Of a stretch of DNA of 38,049 bases, positions 1-7,416 are shown piece by piece. Positions within the stretch are counted from its first letter, which is position 1. Each line of letters opens with the position of its first letter. The notes beneath the pieces are model-generated. The model saw nothing but the letters and a program-made list of their open reading frames with translations. It was not told the origin of the DNA and ran no database searches. The stretch lies in NCBI RefSeq assembly GCF_000261685.1, contig NZ_AJQE01000006.1:1-38049 (forward strand), in the 5' to 3' direction. Source of the DNA: Bradyrhizobium genomosp. I (2014). GTDB taxonomy: Bacteria > Pseudomonadota > Alphaproteobacteria > Rhizobiales > Xanthobacteraceae. The translations under genes and the position numbers were made by a program.

Positions 1-1267
1 CGAACGAGAAGATGAAGGCGTACACCGCGACGAAGAGGATCAGCGAAGCCGTGGCGGCCGACGCGGTCAGGAACGGCGTCACGGCATCCGCCGTGCGTAG
101 CACGCCATAGACAGTCCATGGCTGGCGGCCGACTTCCGCGGTGTACCAGCCCGTGAGGATGGCGATCCAGGGCAATGGAAAGCTGAGGAAGATGCCCCAC
201 AGCAGCAGGCGGCTGCGCTCGAGCCGGTGCCTGAGCCCGAGCCAGGTCCCGAGCCAGGCAAGCCCCAACATCACGAAGCCGCAGCCGACCATGATGCGGA
301 AGGCAAAGAACGGGATCGCCACCGGCGGGCGGTCCTGCGGCGCGAAGCTGCTCAGGCCGACCTCCTTCGAGCTCAGGCTCATGCTTGCGATGATGCTGCC
401 GAGCACGGGAATCGATATCGCGTATTTGTTCGATTCGGTCGCGGAATCCGGGATCGCGATCAGCACCTCCGAAGCCGGTTGCTCGTCATGCCAGCGCGCC
501 TCGATCGCGGCGAACTTGGCCGGCTGATAGTCGTGGACGTAGTCGCCGACGAGATGCCCGATGAACAATTGCAGCGGAAGCAGCACCGCTGCGAGCGCAA
601 GACCCATGCGCAGCATCACATGCGCCTCGGCCCGATAGGTCCGCCGCAGCAGATACCACGCGCCGGTCGCCGCCACGCAGAACGCGCCGGTCAGATAGGA
701 GGCCAGCAGCATGTGCGGAAACCGGACCCAGACCACCCGGTTGAAGATGATCTGCGCCCAATCGTCAGGCACGAACTGACCGTTTTGCACGACATAGCCG
801 GTCGGCGCCTGCATCCAGCTGTTGTTGACCATGATCCAGAACGCCGACAGCGTGGTTCCGAGCGCGACCATCGCAGTCGAGAACAGATAGAACCAGGGCG
901 GCACCCGCGACCGTCCGAAGATGAGGATACCGAAGAAACCCGCCTCCAGCATGAAGGCGGTGAACGTCTCGTAGGCCAGCAGCGGGCCCTGGATCGGCCC
1001 CGACATCCTGGACAGCACGCTCCAGTTCGTTCCGAACTGGAACGCCATCACAACGCCCGATACGACGCCCATGCCGAAGGCGACACCGAAGATCTTGAGC
1101 CAGAACTCGAACAGCGTCCGGTACACTGGCCTGCCACTGTACAGGTGCATCGCTTCGAGCACGGTCAGCCAGGCGGCAAGCCCGATCGTGAACGCCGGGA
1201 AGATGATGTGGAACGAGATGGTGAACGCGAACTGCAGCCGCGACAGGAGAAGCGCCGTCGGATCCAT
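1..1267 (-). CDS. cydA: Cytochrome bd-type quinol oxidase subunit I, 3' end outside window
   Basis: This is the quinol-oxidising, haem-bearing subunit of a bd-type terminal oxidase in the inner membrane. The reading frame starts at the ATG at 1267 (MDPTALLLSRLQFAFTIS) and stays open for 422 codons to the window edge, so the C-terminus is missing. The start is preceded by an AGAAGGGG ribosome site. The family-typical N-terminal helix pair with early His is present, as are the quinol-binding QPAKFAAIEA segment and the GRQPW motif near the visible end. The stretch between these two motifs is short, which is the Q-loop pattern of the CioA / cyanide-insensitive branch. Subunit II (cydB) would be expected just beyond position 1. 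A 25-codon ORF ends 19 bases upstream and may be co-transcribed. Family assignment is firm; the CioA subtype is inference from loop length. Confidence 0.95.
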   Translation of the reverse strand, partial: MDPTALLLSRLQFAFTISFHIIFPAFTIGLAAWLTVLEAMHLYSGRPVYRTLFEFWLKIFGVAFGMGVVSGVVMAFQFGTNWSVLSRMSGPIQGPLLAYETFTAFMLEAGFFGILIFGRSRVPPWFYLFSTAMVALGTTLSAFWIMVNNSWMQAPTGYVVQNGQFVPDDWAQIIFNRVVWVRFPHMLLASYLTGAFCVAATGAWYLLRRTYRAEAHVMLRMGLALAAVLLPLQLFIGHLVGDYVHDYQPAKFAAIEARWHDEQPASEVLIAIPDSATESNKYAISIPVLGSIIASMSLSSKEVGLSSFAPQDRPPVAIPFFAFRIMVGCGFVMLGLAWLGTWLGLRHRLERSRLLLWGIFLSFPLPWIAILTGWYTAEVGRQPWTVYGVLRTADAVTPFLTASAATASLILFVAVYAFIFSF

Positions 1268-1286
1268 TGGGAAGCCCCTTCTTTTC

Positions 1287-1364
1287 TCACGCTCGCTTCG
1301 CGAGCTCGTCCGCCGGATCCGGCACTTCACCGAGGCTGCCGGCCTCTTTGCGGAGGTCGTTCAT
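1287..1364 (-). CDS. Small 25-residue ORF directly upstream of cydA
   Basis: A short frame (MNDLRKEAGSLGEVPDPADELAKRA, in two parts: MNDLRKEAGSLGEV and PDPADELAKRA) begins at an ATG preceded by AGAGAGG with good spacing. It ends 19 bases before the cydA start. It is charged and hydrophilic, with no membrane segment. A TATGAT hexamer resembling a -10 box lies upstream at 1418-1423 on the same strand. It could be a translated leader, a small accessory peptide of the oxidase operon, or a chance frame. I do not recognise a family. The support is the ribosome site and the tight spacing, not homology. Confidence 0.4.
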   Translation of the reverse strand: MNDLRKEAGSLGEVPDPADELAKRA

Positions 1365-1507
1365 TCTTGCCTCTCTGGCAGTTGATGTCGGCGGCGCCGT
1401 TCCGGCACTTGGCGGAAATCATAGGCCGCGCACGGCGCCCCCGCTTCCGCGAGCGAACGTCCCTTTTCCGAATGGCATGGTGCGTCGGCGCATGTCCGGG
1501 AGACCGC

Positions 1508-2188
1508 TCAGCCGGTGTCGCACCAGCGCCGATTCCGCAAGCACGCCAGGAGCACAGAGGTCGACAATGTGATCGGCACGGCAAGACCGGCCGCATCCAG
1601 CCGCCTCGTCGCATAGCCACCGACCGCGGCGCCGAACAGGAACATCAGGCTGAGCACGAGCATGGCCGCGCCGCCACGCGAGGCGTCGCGATCGGATGTC
1701 GACACGAATTGATCGATGGCGCGCAGCATGTTGCCGGTCACGGTGACCGAGAGATAGCCCCAGCGCTCGACGTGCCTGAAGCTGGCGGACTGCAGCGCGA
1801 TACCAAAGGAGATTCCGAGGATCACGATCGGATCAGGGACCCGGTGCAGCAGCAGCATCGCCGCCGCGAGGCAGGCAATATGCGCCATGAGACAACGCAG
1901 CGGCGCCTGGATGCGGATCGCCACCCAGGCGCCGAGCAGAAAGCCGACGATCGGCAGCAGATGGTGCTCGGCCCGCGGCCACCGTCCGGACAGGGCGTCG
2001 ATGCCAAGGAAGACGACATTGCCGGTCTGCGAGCTCGCGAACACACCTCCGAGCGAGAGCCAGGTGAAGGCATCGAGAAAGCCGCCGGACATGGTCAGCA
2101 GGGATGCAACCAGGAGCGACCGCTCCGGCATATGGGCTGTGACGCGTGGCTCGGCTCCCGGCTCCGCCGATGCGGCCTGCATCACCAT
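1508..2188 (-). CDS. DUF1275 (YoaK-like) membrane protein
   Basis: The 226-residue product is a polytopic inner-membrane protein of the DUF1275 family. Family features visible are the N-terminal GGFLDAFTWL segment, the SSQTGNVVFLG segment, and SVTVTGNM later in the chain. About six hydrophobic helices cover most of the length. The function of this family is not established. An alternative start two codons in (2182) has a better spaced AGGA site. The gene begins 18 bases after the fdhD stop, so it is probably the last gene of the fdhD transcript. Family call is solid and biological role unknown. Confidence 0.88.
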   Translation of the reverse strand: MVMQAASAEPGAEPRVTAHMPERSLLVASLLTMSGGFLDAFTWLSLGGVFASSQTGNVVFLGIDALSGRWPRAEHHLLPIVGFLLGAWVAIRIQAPLRCLMAHIACLAAAMLLLHRVPDPIVILGISFGIALQSASFRHVERWGYLSVTVTGNMLRAIDQFVSTSDRDASRGGAAMLVLSLMFLFGAAVGGYATRRLDAAGLAVPITLSTSVLLACLRNRRWCDTG

Positions 2189-2206
2189 CCTGGTCGGCCC
2201 GCAATG

Positions 2207-3043
2207 TCAACAGCCGGGGCGCGGCGCGGCCTCGTCGGGCAGCACGACGCGTCGCGGGTGCGTGAACACGCCGTATCCGTCATCGCGGGCGATCGCCACG
2301 AGCGTGATGCCCGCTTCCCTCGCGGTCTGGATGGCGAGCGCGGTCGGGGCGGACACGGCAACGACGACCGGGGCGCCGATCATCGCCGCCTTCTGCACCA
2401 TCTCGACCGAGACGCGGCTCGTCAGGAGCACGGCGCCTTCGCAGGCCGAACCGCCGTCGCGGAGGATCGCACCCGCGAGCTTGTCGAGAGCATTGTGGCG
2501 GCCAACGTCCTCCCTGACCGGACCGATGCCGGTGCGAGGAGTCCAGAAGGCCGCGGCATGAACCGATCGCGTGTGCCGGTTCAATGTCTGGAGCGGAGAC
2601 AGCGCCTGCATCGCGTCCAGCAGATCCGCTGCGTGAAAGGCAACGCCGCGATCTTTCACCCGCGAGGGCGCGCGGCGGGCCTGTTCAAGGCTTTCGATGC
2701 CGCATAGCCCACACCCAACCGGGCCGCTGATGGAGCGCCGGCGGGCCGCCAGGGATGCCGCGCGGTCGCCATCGAGCCACATCCGCACCTCGACGCCGAG
2801 TTCGTTCGGGATCAGATCGACGCTCCTGATCTCGCTTCTTCGTCCGACGATGGCCTCGGTGAGGCTGAAGCCGATACCGAAATCTTCCAGATCGGCGGGC
2901 GTTCCCATCATCACGGCATGGGTCGAGCCGTTATAGGTGAGCGCGATGGCCGTCTCCTCGGCAACCAGCCGCGAGGTCGACCGCATCTGACCGCCGCGCC
3001 AGGCAATCTCCCGGTGCCGCGTGAATGTCGAACCCGTCATCAT
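2207..3043 (-). CDS. fdhD: Formate dehydrogenase accessory sulfurtransferase FdhD
   Basis: FdhD passes sulfur to the molybdenum cofactor of formate dehydrogenase, a step needed for an active enzyme. The 278-residue length is normal for the family. The conserved CGLCG motif (CxxC) that carries the transferred sulfur is present in the middle of the chain. The DVGRHNALDK motif and the later TSRVSVEMVQKA segment are also family hallmarks. The start is one of two adjacent ATG codons (3043 or 3040), with a GAGG element upstream. The gene follows the Dps-like gene by 17 bases. Its likely client, a membrane formate dehydrogenase, is encoded at 33835-38049 in the same window but in a separate transcription unit. 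Confidence 0.95.
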   Translation of the reverse strand: MMTGSTFTRHREIAWRGGQMRSTSRLVAEETAIALTYNGSTHAVMMGTPADLEDFGIGFSLTEAIVGRRSEIRSVDLIPNELGVEVRMWLDGDRAASLAARRRSISGPVGCGLCGIESLEQARRAPSRVKDRGVAFHAADLLDAMQALSPLQTLNRHTRSVHAAAFWTPRTGIGPVREDVGRHNALDKLAGAILRDGGSACEGAVLLTSRVSVEMVQKAAMIGAPVVVAVSAPTALAIQTAREAGITLVAIARDDGYGVFTHPRRVVLPDEAAPRPGC

Positions 3044-3060
3044 GGCTCATAGCCTCGCGC

Positions 3061-3561
3061 TTACGAATTCGGGCCGCTTCGCCCGGTCTCGTACAGGAAC
3101 CAGATCCGCCGCTCCGTCTCGTCGATCCAGTTTTCCAGCACGCTCGCGGTGGCGACATCGCCATATTCGTCACAGAGCTCGTGGACCCGGCGCATTTCCC
3201 GTGTCAGCTGCTGGTTGTCGCTGCGCAGCTCGGCCAGCATATCCTGCGGATCGACATAATCCGCATCGTTGTCGAGAATCCGCTGCTCGCGGGCGATGTG
3301 GCCGATCGAGCGCAGCGTGGTGCCGCCGATCTTGCGCGCGCGCTCGGCGATATCGTCGGTCATGGCGAAGATCTGTTCGGCCTGCTCGTCGAGCAGGAGA
3401 TGGTAGTCGCGGAAGTGACTGCCCGACATGTGCCAATGGAAATTCTTCGTCTTCAGGTACAGCGCGAAAACGTCGGCCAGCAACGCTCTCAACGCGGCGG
3501 GAATGTCCCGGTTCGCATTGGCTCCCAGATCCGTCGGGCTTTGCAGGTCTGCTTTGGTCAT
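3061..3561 (-). CDS. dps: Dps-family DNA-binding ferritin-like protein
   Basis: A 166-residue Dps/ferritin-like protein, expected to form a dodecamer that oxidises and stores iron and protects DNA during stress. The TKNFHWHMSGSHFRDYHLLLDEQAEQ stretch carries the His, Asp and Glu positions of the Dps inter-subunit ferroxidase site (visible: NFHWHM, then HLLLDEQAE). The C-terminal part is helical (WIDETERRIWFLYET). An in-frame extension reaches 3651. The ATG at 3561 is chosen because it has AAGGA at 8-base spacing and gives the usual family length. The gene lies between cytochrome b561 (about 110 bases upstream) and fdhD (17 bases downstream). Confidence 0.92.
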   Translation of the reverse strand: MTKADLQSPTDLGANANRDIPAALRALLADVFALYLKTKNFHWHMSGSHFRDYHLLLDEQAEQIFAMTDDIAERARKIGGTTLRSIGHIAREQRILDNDADYVDPQDMLAELRSDNQQLTREMRRVHELCDEYGDVATASVLENWIDETERRIWFLYETGRSGPNS

Positions 3562-3670
3562 GGTCGGCATCCTTGTTGGAGGGTCGGAAACTTCTCGCCA
3601 GACGGTGGGCAGCCGGTCTTTCCATCCCGAAGGATCGTTTCCGGATTGCACGCCTGCCAGCGCGGGAGGC

Positions 3671-4234
3671 TCATTCGGTCGGCTTCATCCGCTCCCGCTG
3701 CGGCAGGGGCGAGATCGTCGCGAACACGCCATCGCGACGGATCAAGGCGTGGAACAGGGCCGCGGCCAGATGCAGCAGCACGAGGGCGAAGAACGCGAGG
3801 CCCAGATACACATGGGCATTCCAGAGCAGCGTGTGCGCCTGGTCGCTCTGCGGCAGCAGCGCCGGTATCTGAATTCCGCCATACAGGACGACCGGATAGG
3901 CCGCGGACCAGAGCATGCCGAGGCCAAGCAACGGCATGACGATCATGAGGCCGTAGAGCAGCAGATGCGACAATCGCGCGCCCAGCTTCATCGCCGGCGG
4001 AAGGTCGGCCGGCAATGGCGGCGCGCCGAAATGAAGCCGCAGCGCCAGCCTGACCAGGACGAGCACGAGCAGTGCAACGCCGAGCGTCTTGTGGATCAGG
4101 ATCAGCGGCAGGTATTTCGGCGCGACGGTGGACACCATGCCGACACCGATGAAGAGCATGGCGATGATGCAGAACGCCATCAGCCAATGCAGCAGCCGCT
4201 GAATCGGGGCGAAGCGATGCGGGACGTTGCTCAT
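3671..4234 (-). CDS. Cytochrome b561 family membrane protein
   Basis: A 187-residue di-haem b-type cytochrome of the bacterial b561 family, with four transmembrane helices. It probably moves electrons between the quinone pool and a periplasmic partner. Candidate haem-ligand His residues are seen at RLLHWLM in helix 1, LILIHKTLG in helix 2, NAHVYLG before helix 4, and LLHLAAALFH in helix 4. Its ATG overlaps the stop of the upstream catalase-like gene by four bases (ATGA), so the two are translationally coupled. That pairing suggests the b561 is the membrane electron or haem partner of the catalase-like protein, a combination seen elsewhere in proteobacteria. Partner assignment is inference. 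Confidence 0.92.
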   Translation of the reverse strand: MSNVPHRFAPIQRLLHWLMAFCIIAMLFIGVGMVSTVAPKYLPLILIHKTLGVALLVLVLVRLALRLHFGAPPLPADLPPAMKLGARLSHLLLYGLMIVMPLLGLGMLWSAAYPVVLYGGIQIPALLPQSDQAHTLLWNAHVYLGLAFFALVLLHLAAALFHALIRRDGVFATISPLPQRERMKPTE

Positions 4235-5283
4235 GGCTTGGCGGCCTCGTTTCTCGGATAATCCCTGGCTTCGGCCGCGCGCAGATCGTAGGATTTGCGG
4301 TAGACCGACGAGCGCGCCGCCGGGAAGGGATCGTCCGACACCCGGATTCCCTGCGGCAGCACGGTCGGATCGAAGTTGACGTCGCGGCAGGGCCCATCCC
4401 GCTCGGGTTCAATTCGCTGCACGACCAGCGTTCCGACCTGCACCTTGCGCCGGTTCTCCGGCCAGGGTCTGCTGGGATCAGCGGTCGGATCGCCCGGATC
4501 GGCGACCGTCGTGACCATGGTCCATCGTTGCGGCGCGGACCGTACCCGGTCCGTGATCTCCTGCTCGAGAAAATCCGGGCCGCGCCTTTCCAGCTCCGCC
4601 TGCGAGATGGCAGCAGGCTCTGCCATGGGCACCAGCGACCATCGCACGGCGTGCTCGTCGCCTTTTGCATTCGTGAAGACGAAGCTGTTGAGACTGTTGT
4701 AGGGTTCTTCCGCATAGCTTCCGGTCCAGGGAGCCGCCTTGGCCCAGGCCGCGAAAGCCGCGAACTCCGGATTTGCGCGCGTGAACGTCTTCATTGCCTC
4801 CGGATCCTTCTTGCCGGCCGCAACCAGCAGGTCGTGAAACGCCTCGGGCGTCGACACCGCAAAGAATGGCGGATTGATCATCGCCATTCGCCATTCCTCT
4901 CCGTCCGCCGCCGATATCTGGAGCCCCATGCCGCGCACGCGCACGGTCGCGTCCACCGCGTTCGGATCGGCCGTGCCGAGATTGAAACGACCGAGGACCG
5001 GATAGCGGCCCTGCACGAACACCTTGGCGCGGGACAGTTCCACACCATTTCCGCTCGCTTCGAACATGCCGGTGAAGCAGATGCCCTTGGCATGATTCCG
5101 CCGGTGTCCGAGCGGCGGTCCGCTCGGAGGCGTCAACGCCGCGATCATGCGATCCGGCGTAAGACGCTCCGGCGCGAGCCACCCCGCGGTGTATGCGAAG
5201 GCCGCCGCGCTACCGCCAAGGACGGCGGCAATCAGGGTGAGCCATCCAAGGCTCGAACGTTCTCGTCCACCCGACTGGTTCAT
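4231..5283 (-). CDS. Membrane-anchored catalase-like (SrpA-type) haem protein
   Basis: A 350-residue catalase-related protein with an N-terminal hydrophobic segment (about residues 12-34, ending AAFAYTAGW) that should anchor or export it, placing the catalytic domain in the periplasm. The RNHAKG motif near residue 64 matches the distal His region of catalases. An R-x3-Y arrangement (RSSVY, residues 324-328) near the C-terminus fits the proximal Tyr haem ligand. The chain is much shorter than classical catalases, as in the SrpA-like branch, so peroxidase-like activity is likelier than efficient catalase. The start at 5283 is preceded by AAGGAG; an open extension to 5481 is ignored. It is coupled to the b561 gene. 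Confidence 0.9.
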   Translation of the reverse strand: MNQSGGRERSSLGWLTLIAAVLGGSAAAFAYTAGWLAPERLTPDRMIAALTPPSGPPLGHRRNHAKGICFTGMFEASGNGVELSRAKVFVQGRYPVLGRFNLGTADPNAVDATVRVRGMGLQISAADGEEWRMAMINPPFFAVSTPEAFHDLLVAAGKKDPEAMKTFTRANPEFAAFAAWAKAAPWTGSYAEEPYNSLNSFVFTNAKGDEHAVRWSLVPMAEPAAISQAELERRGPDFLEQEITDRVRSAPQRWTMVTTVADPGDPTADPSRPWPENRRKVQVGTLVVQRIEPERDGPCRDVNFDPTVLPQGIRVSDDPFPAARSSVYRKSYDLRAAEARDYPRNEAAKP

Positions 5284-5431
5284 CAAGTCTCCTTGCAACG
5301 CCTCGGCCGCCTGGCGCTCGAACGCGCGCAGCTCTCCGCCCAAATGACACGACGCGAACCTAGCGGATCGCCGCCATGCCGATCTTCCCAAACGCACCGT
5401 CAATTTCGCGAAGGCACGGCCGGCCTGCCCC

Positions 5432-6133
5432 TCAGCACCCCGGCGGCAGGATCGGCGAGACTCCGGGCGTCGGCGCCGCACCTGACGCGTTGGCCGGCAG
5501 CACTGTCGCAGGCGATGCCAGATTCATCGTCATTCCTTCCGCACAGGTCGAGGTGTTGGGGCTGGGGGCGACGGCAGCGCTTGGATCAATGCCCGTGCCG
5601 ACGTCGCCGCTGATGACGACCGGGATCGTACCCGGAGGCGGCCCTGCCTGCACTTGCGGGATCGTGAGCGGTAAACTCGCAGCGCTCGCCACCACCCCGC
5701 CTGGCGTTGAGCTGCACGCCACCGCCACTCCTGTCCCTGACGGCGCGGCCGCGGAAATTGTCCCGGTCGAGCTCCCGTTTTGTCCCGTGACCGGTATGAT
5801 TGGACCCACATTGCCCGCCGTCGGCGATCCCGTGCTCGATGCGGTCGGCATCGTCGGCACCGACGTCGGAGACGTCGATGGTGGTGCACAGACGACGACC
5901 GTCCCCGGCGTCGTCGGGTCCGAGGCGAGCGGAACCGGTGACAGCGTGGTGTCGGGCGCGCCCTGCACGGTCGTTGCGGAGAACGGACCCGGGCTATTGA
6001 GCGGTGAGGTGACGATCGCGCCCGGCACGGTCGGGAGGCTCATCGCCGTGCTGCCGGTCGTCGCGACCTGGGCTTTGCCCGCGGAGCAGCCGAGCAGCAG
6101 GACGGCAAGCGTGGCGCATACGATCCGGATCAT
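5432..6133 (-). CDS. Low-complexity Pro/Ser/Thr-rich putative lipoprotein
   Basis: A 233-residue protein of unknown function. Residues 1-16 form a lipoprotein signal (hydrophobic AVLLLG followed by Cys16), so the mature protein is probably lipid-anchored. The rest is rich in Pro, Ser, Thr, Gly, Ala and Val, with no recognisable domain, and looks disordered. The ATG overlaps the adaptor stop by four bases (ATGA), making it the third gene of the RND operon, in the position where an outer-membrane factor gene is often found. It is not an outer-membrane factor: it is far too short and has no coiled-coil or barrel pattern. The role is unknown and the link to efflux is inferred from coupling only. 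Confidence 0.72.
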   Translation of the reverse strand: MIRIVCATLAVLLLGCSAGKAQVATTGSTAMSLPTVPGAIVTSPLNSPGPFSATTVQGAPDTTLSPVPLASDPTTPGTVVVCAPPSTSPTSVPTMPTASSTGSPTAGNVGPIIPVTGQNGSSTGTISAAAPSGTGVAVACSSTPGGVVASAASLPLTIPQVQAGPPPGTIPVVISGDVGTGIDPSAAVAPSPNTSTCAEGMTMNLASPATVLPANASGAAPTPGVSPILPPGC

Positions 6134-7416
6134 GTCGACGCCCCCTGTCCCGCCTCATCCTTGCGAATGGTGACTCTGCTGCCCTCCGCCAGATTGACCG
6201 CCGGATTGAGCACGACTTGCTCGCCGGGCCGCACGCCCTCGCGCACCTCTATCGAAGTGCCGAAATCTCGCGCGATCGAGATCTTCTGCAAATGAACGGT
6301 GCCGTTGCGCACGACTGCGACATGAAGGCCGTTCTGATTGAAGACCAGCGCATCGGCCGGAACCGACATCGACGGCGTCTTGCGCGGGATCGACAGTTCG
6401 ACCGTGCAGTAGATGCCGGGGCTCAAGGCACCGTCGGGATTGGGCACGTCGATCTCGGTCAGCAGCGTTCGGCTCCCGGGCTGCAACGCGCTCGCGATGC
6501 GCGTGACCTTCCCCGGAAATGCCCGGCCCGGAATCTCGGGAACGTGAATCTCGGCATCGACGCCCGGCGCGACGCCGAAGGCCTCGTCCTGCGGCACGAA
6601 GACTTGGGTTCGGATCACGTTCGAATGCATCAGCGTGAACATGAAGGTCGATCCAGCCTGGACGAGGCTGCCATTGTCCACGTTGCGTTGCGTGATCACA
6701 CCGTCGAACGGCGCCACCACACGCTGATAGGCCTTCTCCTGCTGGAGAACACGAATCTGCGCCTCCTGTGCCGTGATGTTCGACTGGGCGACGTTTACGG
6801 CGGCCTGCTGGGCGCGCAGGGTGAGACGGTCGTTGTCGCCCTGCTGCGCCGTCAACCAGCCCTGCTTGACCAGATTGCTGTCCCGCGTATTGGTGACGTC
6901 GGCAAGCTCCCGACTCGCTTGCGCCTGCTGCAACGCGGCCTGGTTCTGCGCCAGCGTCGCCTGCGCCTGCGCGATCTGCTGGTCGAGTTCCGGCGCGGTG
7001 ATCTCCGCAAGGAGATCGCCCTTCTTCACATGATCGCCGATGTCGACGTAGCGCTTCTCGATGTAGCCGCTGGCCCTTGCAAAGATGTTCGCCGCCTCGA
7101 ATGCCGTCGTCGTCGCCGGCAGGGTGACTTTCGTGAACTCGGCGCTGGCGCGGACCGTCCCCACACGAACCGCCGGAACGGCGGTCCTGATCTGCTCTGC
7201 CGATACGGCAAGTTCGCGTGCGGCCTGATAGTGCCGCCAGGCGCCCACGCCGACACCGCCGGCAAGGAGCACGAGCATGGCGCCGCCGAGCCATGCGCCG
7301 CCGTAGCGGCGCCGCGGTCGCGCGTCCTTGCCGGGCAGCTCCACGATGCGGCGGCTCTCCGCATCATGCGGCCCGCTCACGTCGTGGCTATTAGTCCGCA
7401 CGCGAACATCACTCAT
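6130..7416 (-). CDS. RND efflux periplasmic adaptor (membrane fusion protein)
   Basis: A 428-residue adaptor that would bridge the inner-membrane RND pump and an outer-membrane channel. A single N-terminal membrane anchor lies at about residues 43-61, after a charged N-terminal tail. The family order follows: lipoyl half-motif (ASGYIEKRYVDIGDHVKKGDLLAEI), a long alpha-hairpin rich in Gln and Ala, the second lipoyl half (VVAPFDGVITQRNVDNGSLV, near YQR), then beta-barrel and membrane-proximal domains. It is coupled by ATGA overlaps on both sides, to the permease upstream and the lipoprotein downstream. No outer-membrane factor is encoded nearby, so the pump must use one encoded elsewhere. Confidence 0.94.
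   Translation of the reverse strand: MSDVRVRTNSHDVSGPHDAESRRIVELPGKDARPRRRYGGAWLGGAMLVLLAGGVGVGAWRHYQAARELAVSAEQIRTAVPAVRVGTVRASAEFTKVTLPATTTAFEAANIFARASGYIEKRYVDIGDHVKKGDLLAEITAPELDQQIAQAQATLAQNQAALQQAQASRELADVTNTRDSNLVKQGWLTAQQGDNDRLTLRAQQAAVNVAQSNITAQEAQIRVLQQEKAYQRVVAPFDGVITQRNVDNGSLVQAGSTFMFTLMHSNVIRTQVFVPQDEAFGVAPGVDAEIHVPEIPGRAFPGKVTRIASALQPGSRTLLTEIDVPNPDGALSPGIYCTVELSIPRKTPSMSVPADALVFNQNGLHVAVVRNGTVHLQKISIARDFGTSIEVREGVRPGEQVVLNPAVNLAEGSRVTIRKDEAGQGAST

Noticed and set aside
1361..1400. FNR/FixK box before cydA, suggested by TTGATG on the plus strand
   Set aside because: The second half ATCAA is missing at the required spacing.
227..2707. Long plus-strand open frame of 826 codons opposite cydA, DUF1275 and fdhD
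   Set aside because: It spans three well-supported minus-strand genes, is very rich in Arg, His and Asp as expected from a GC-rich antisense frame, and shows no domain.
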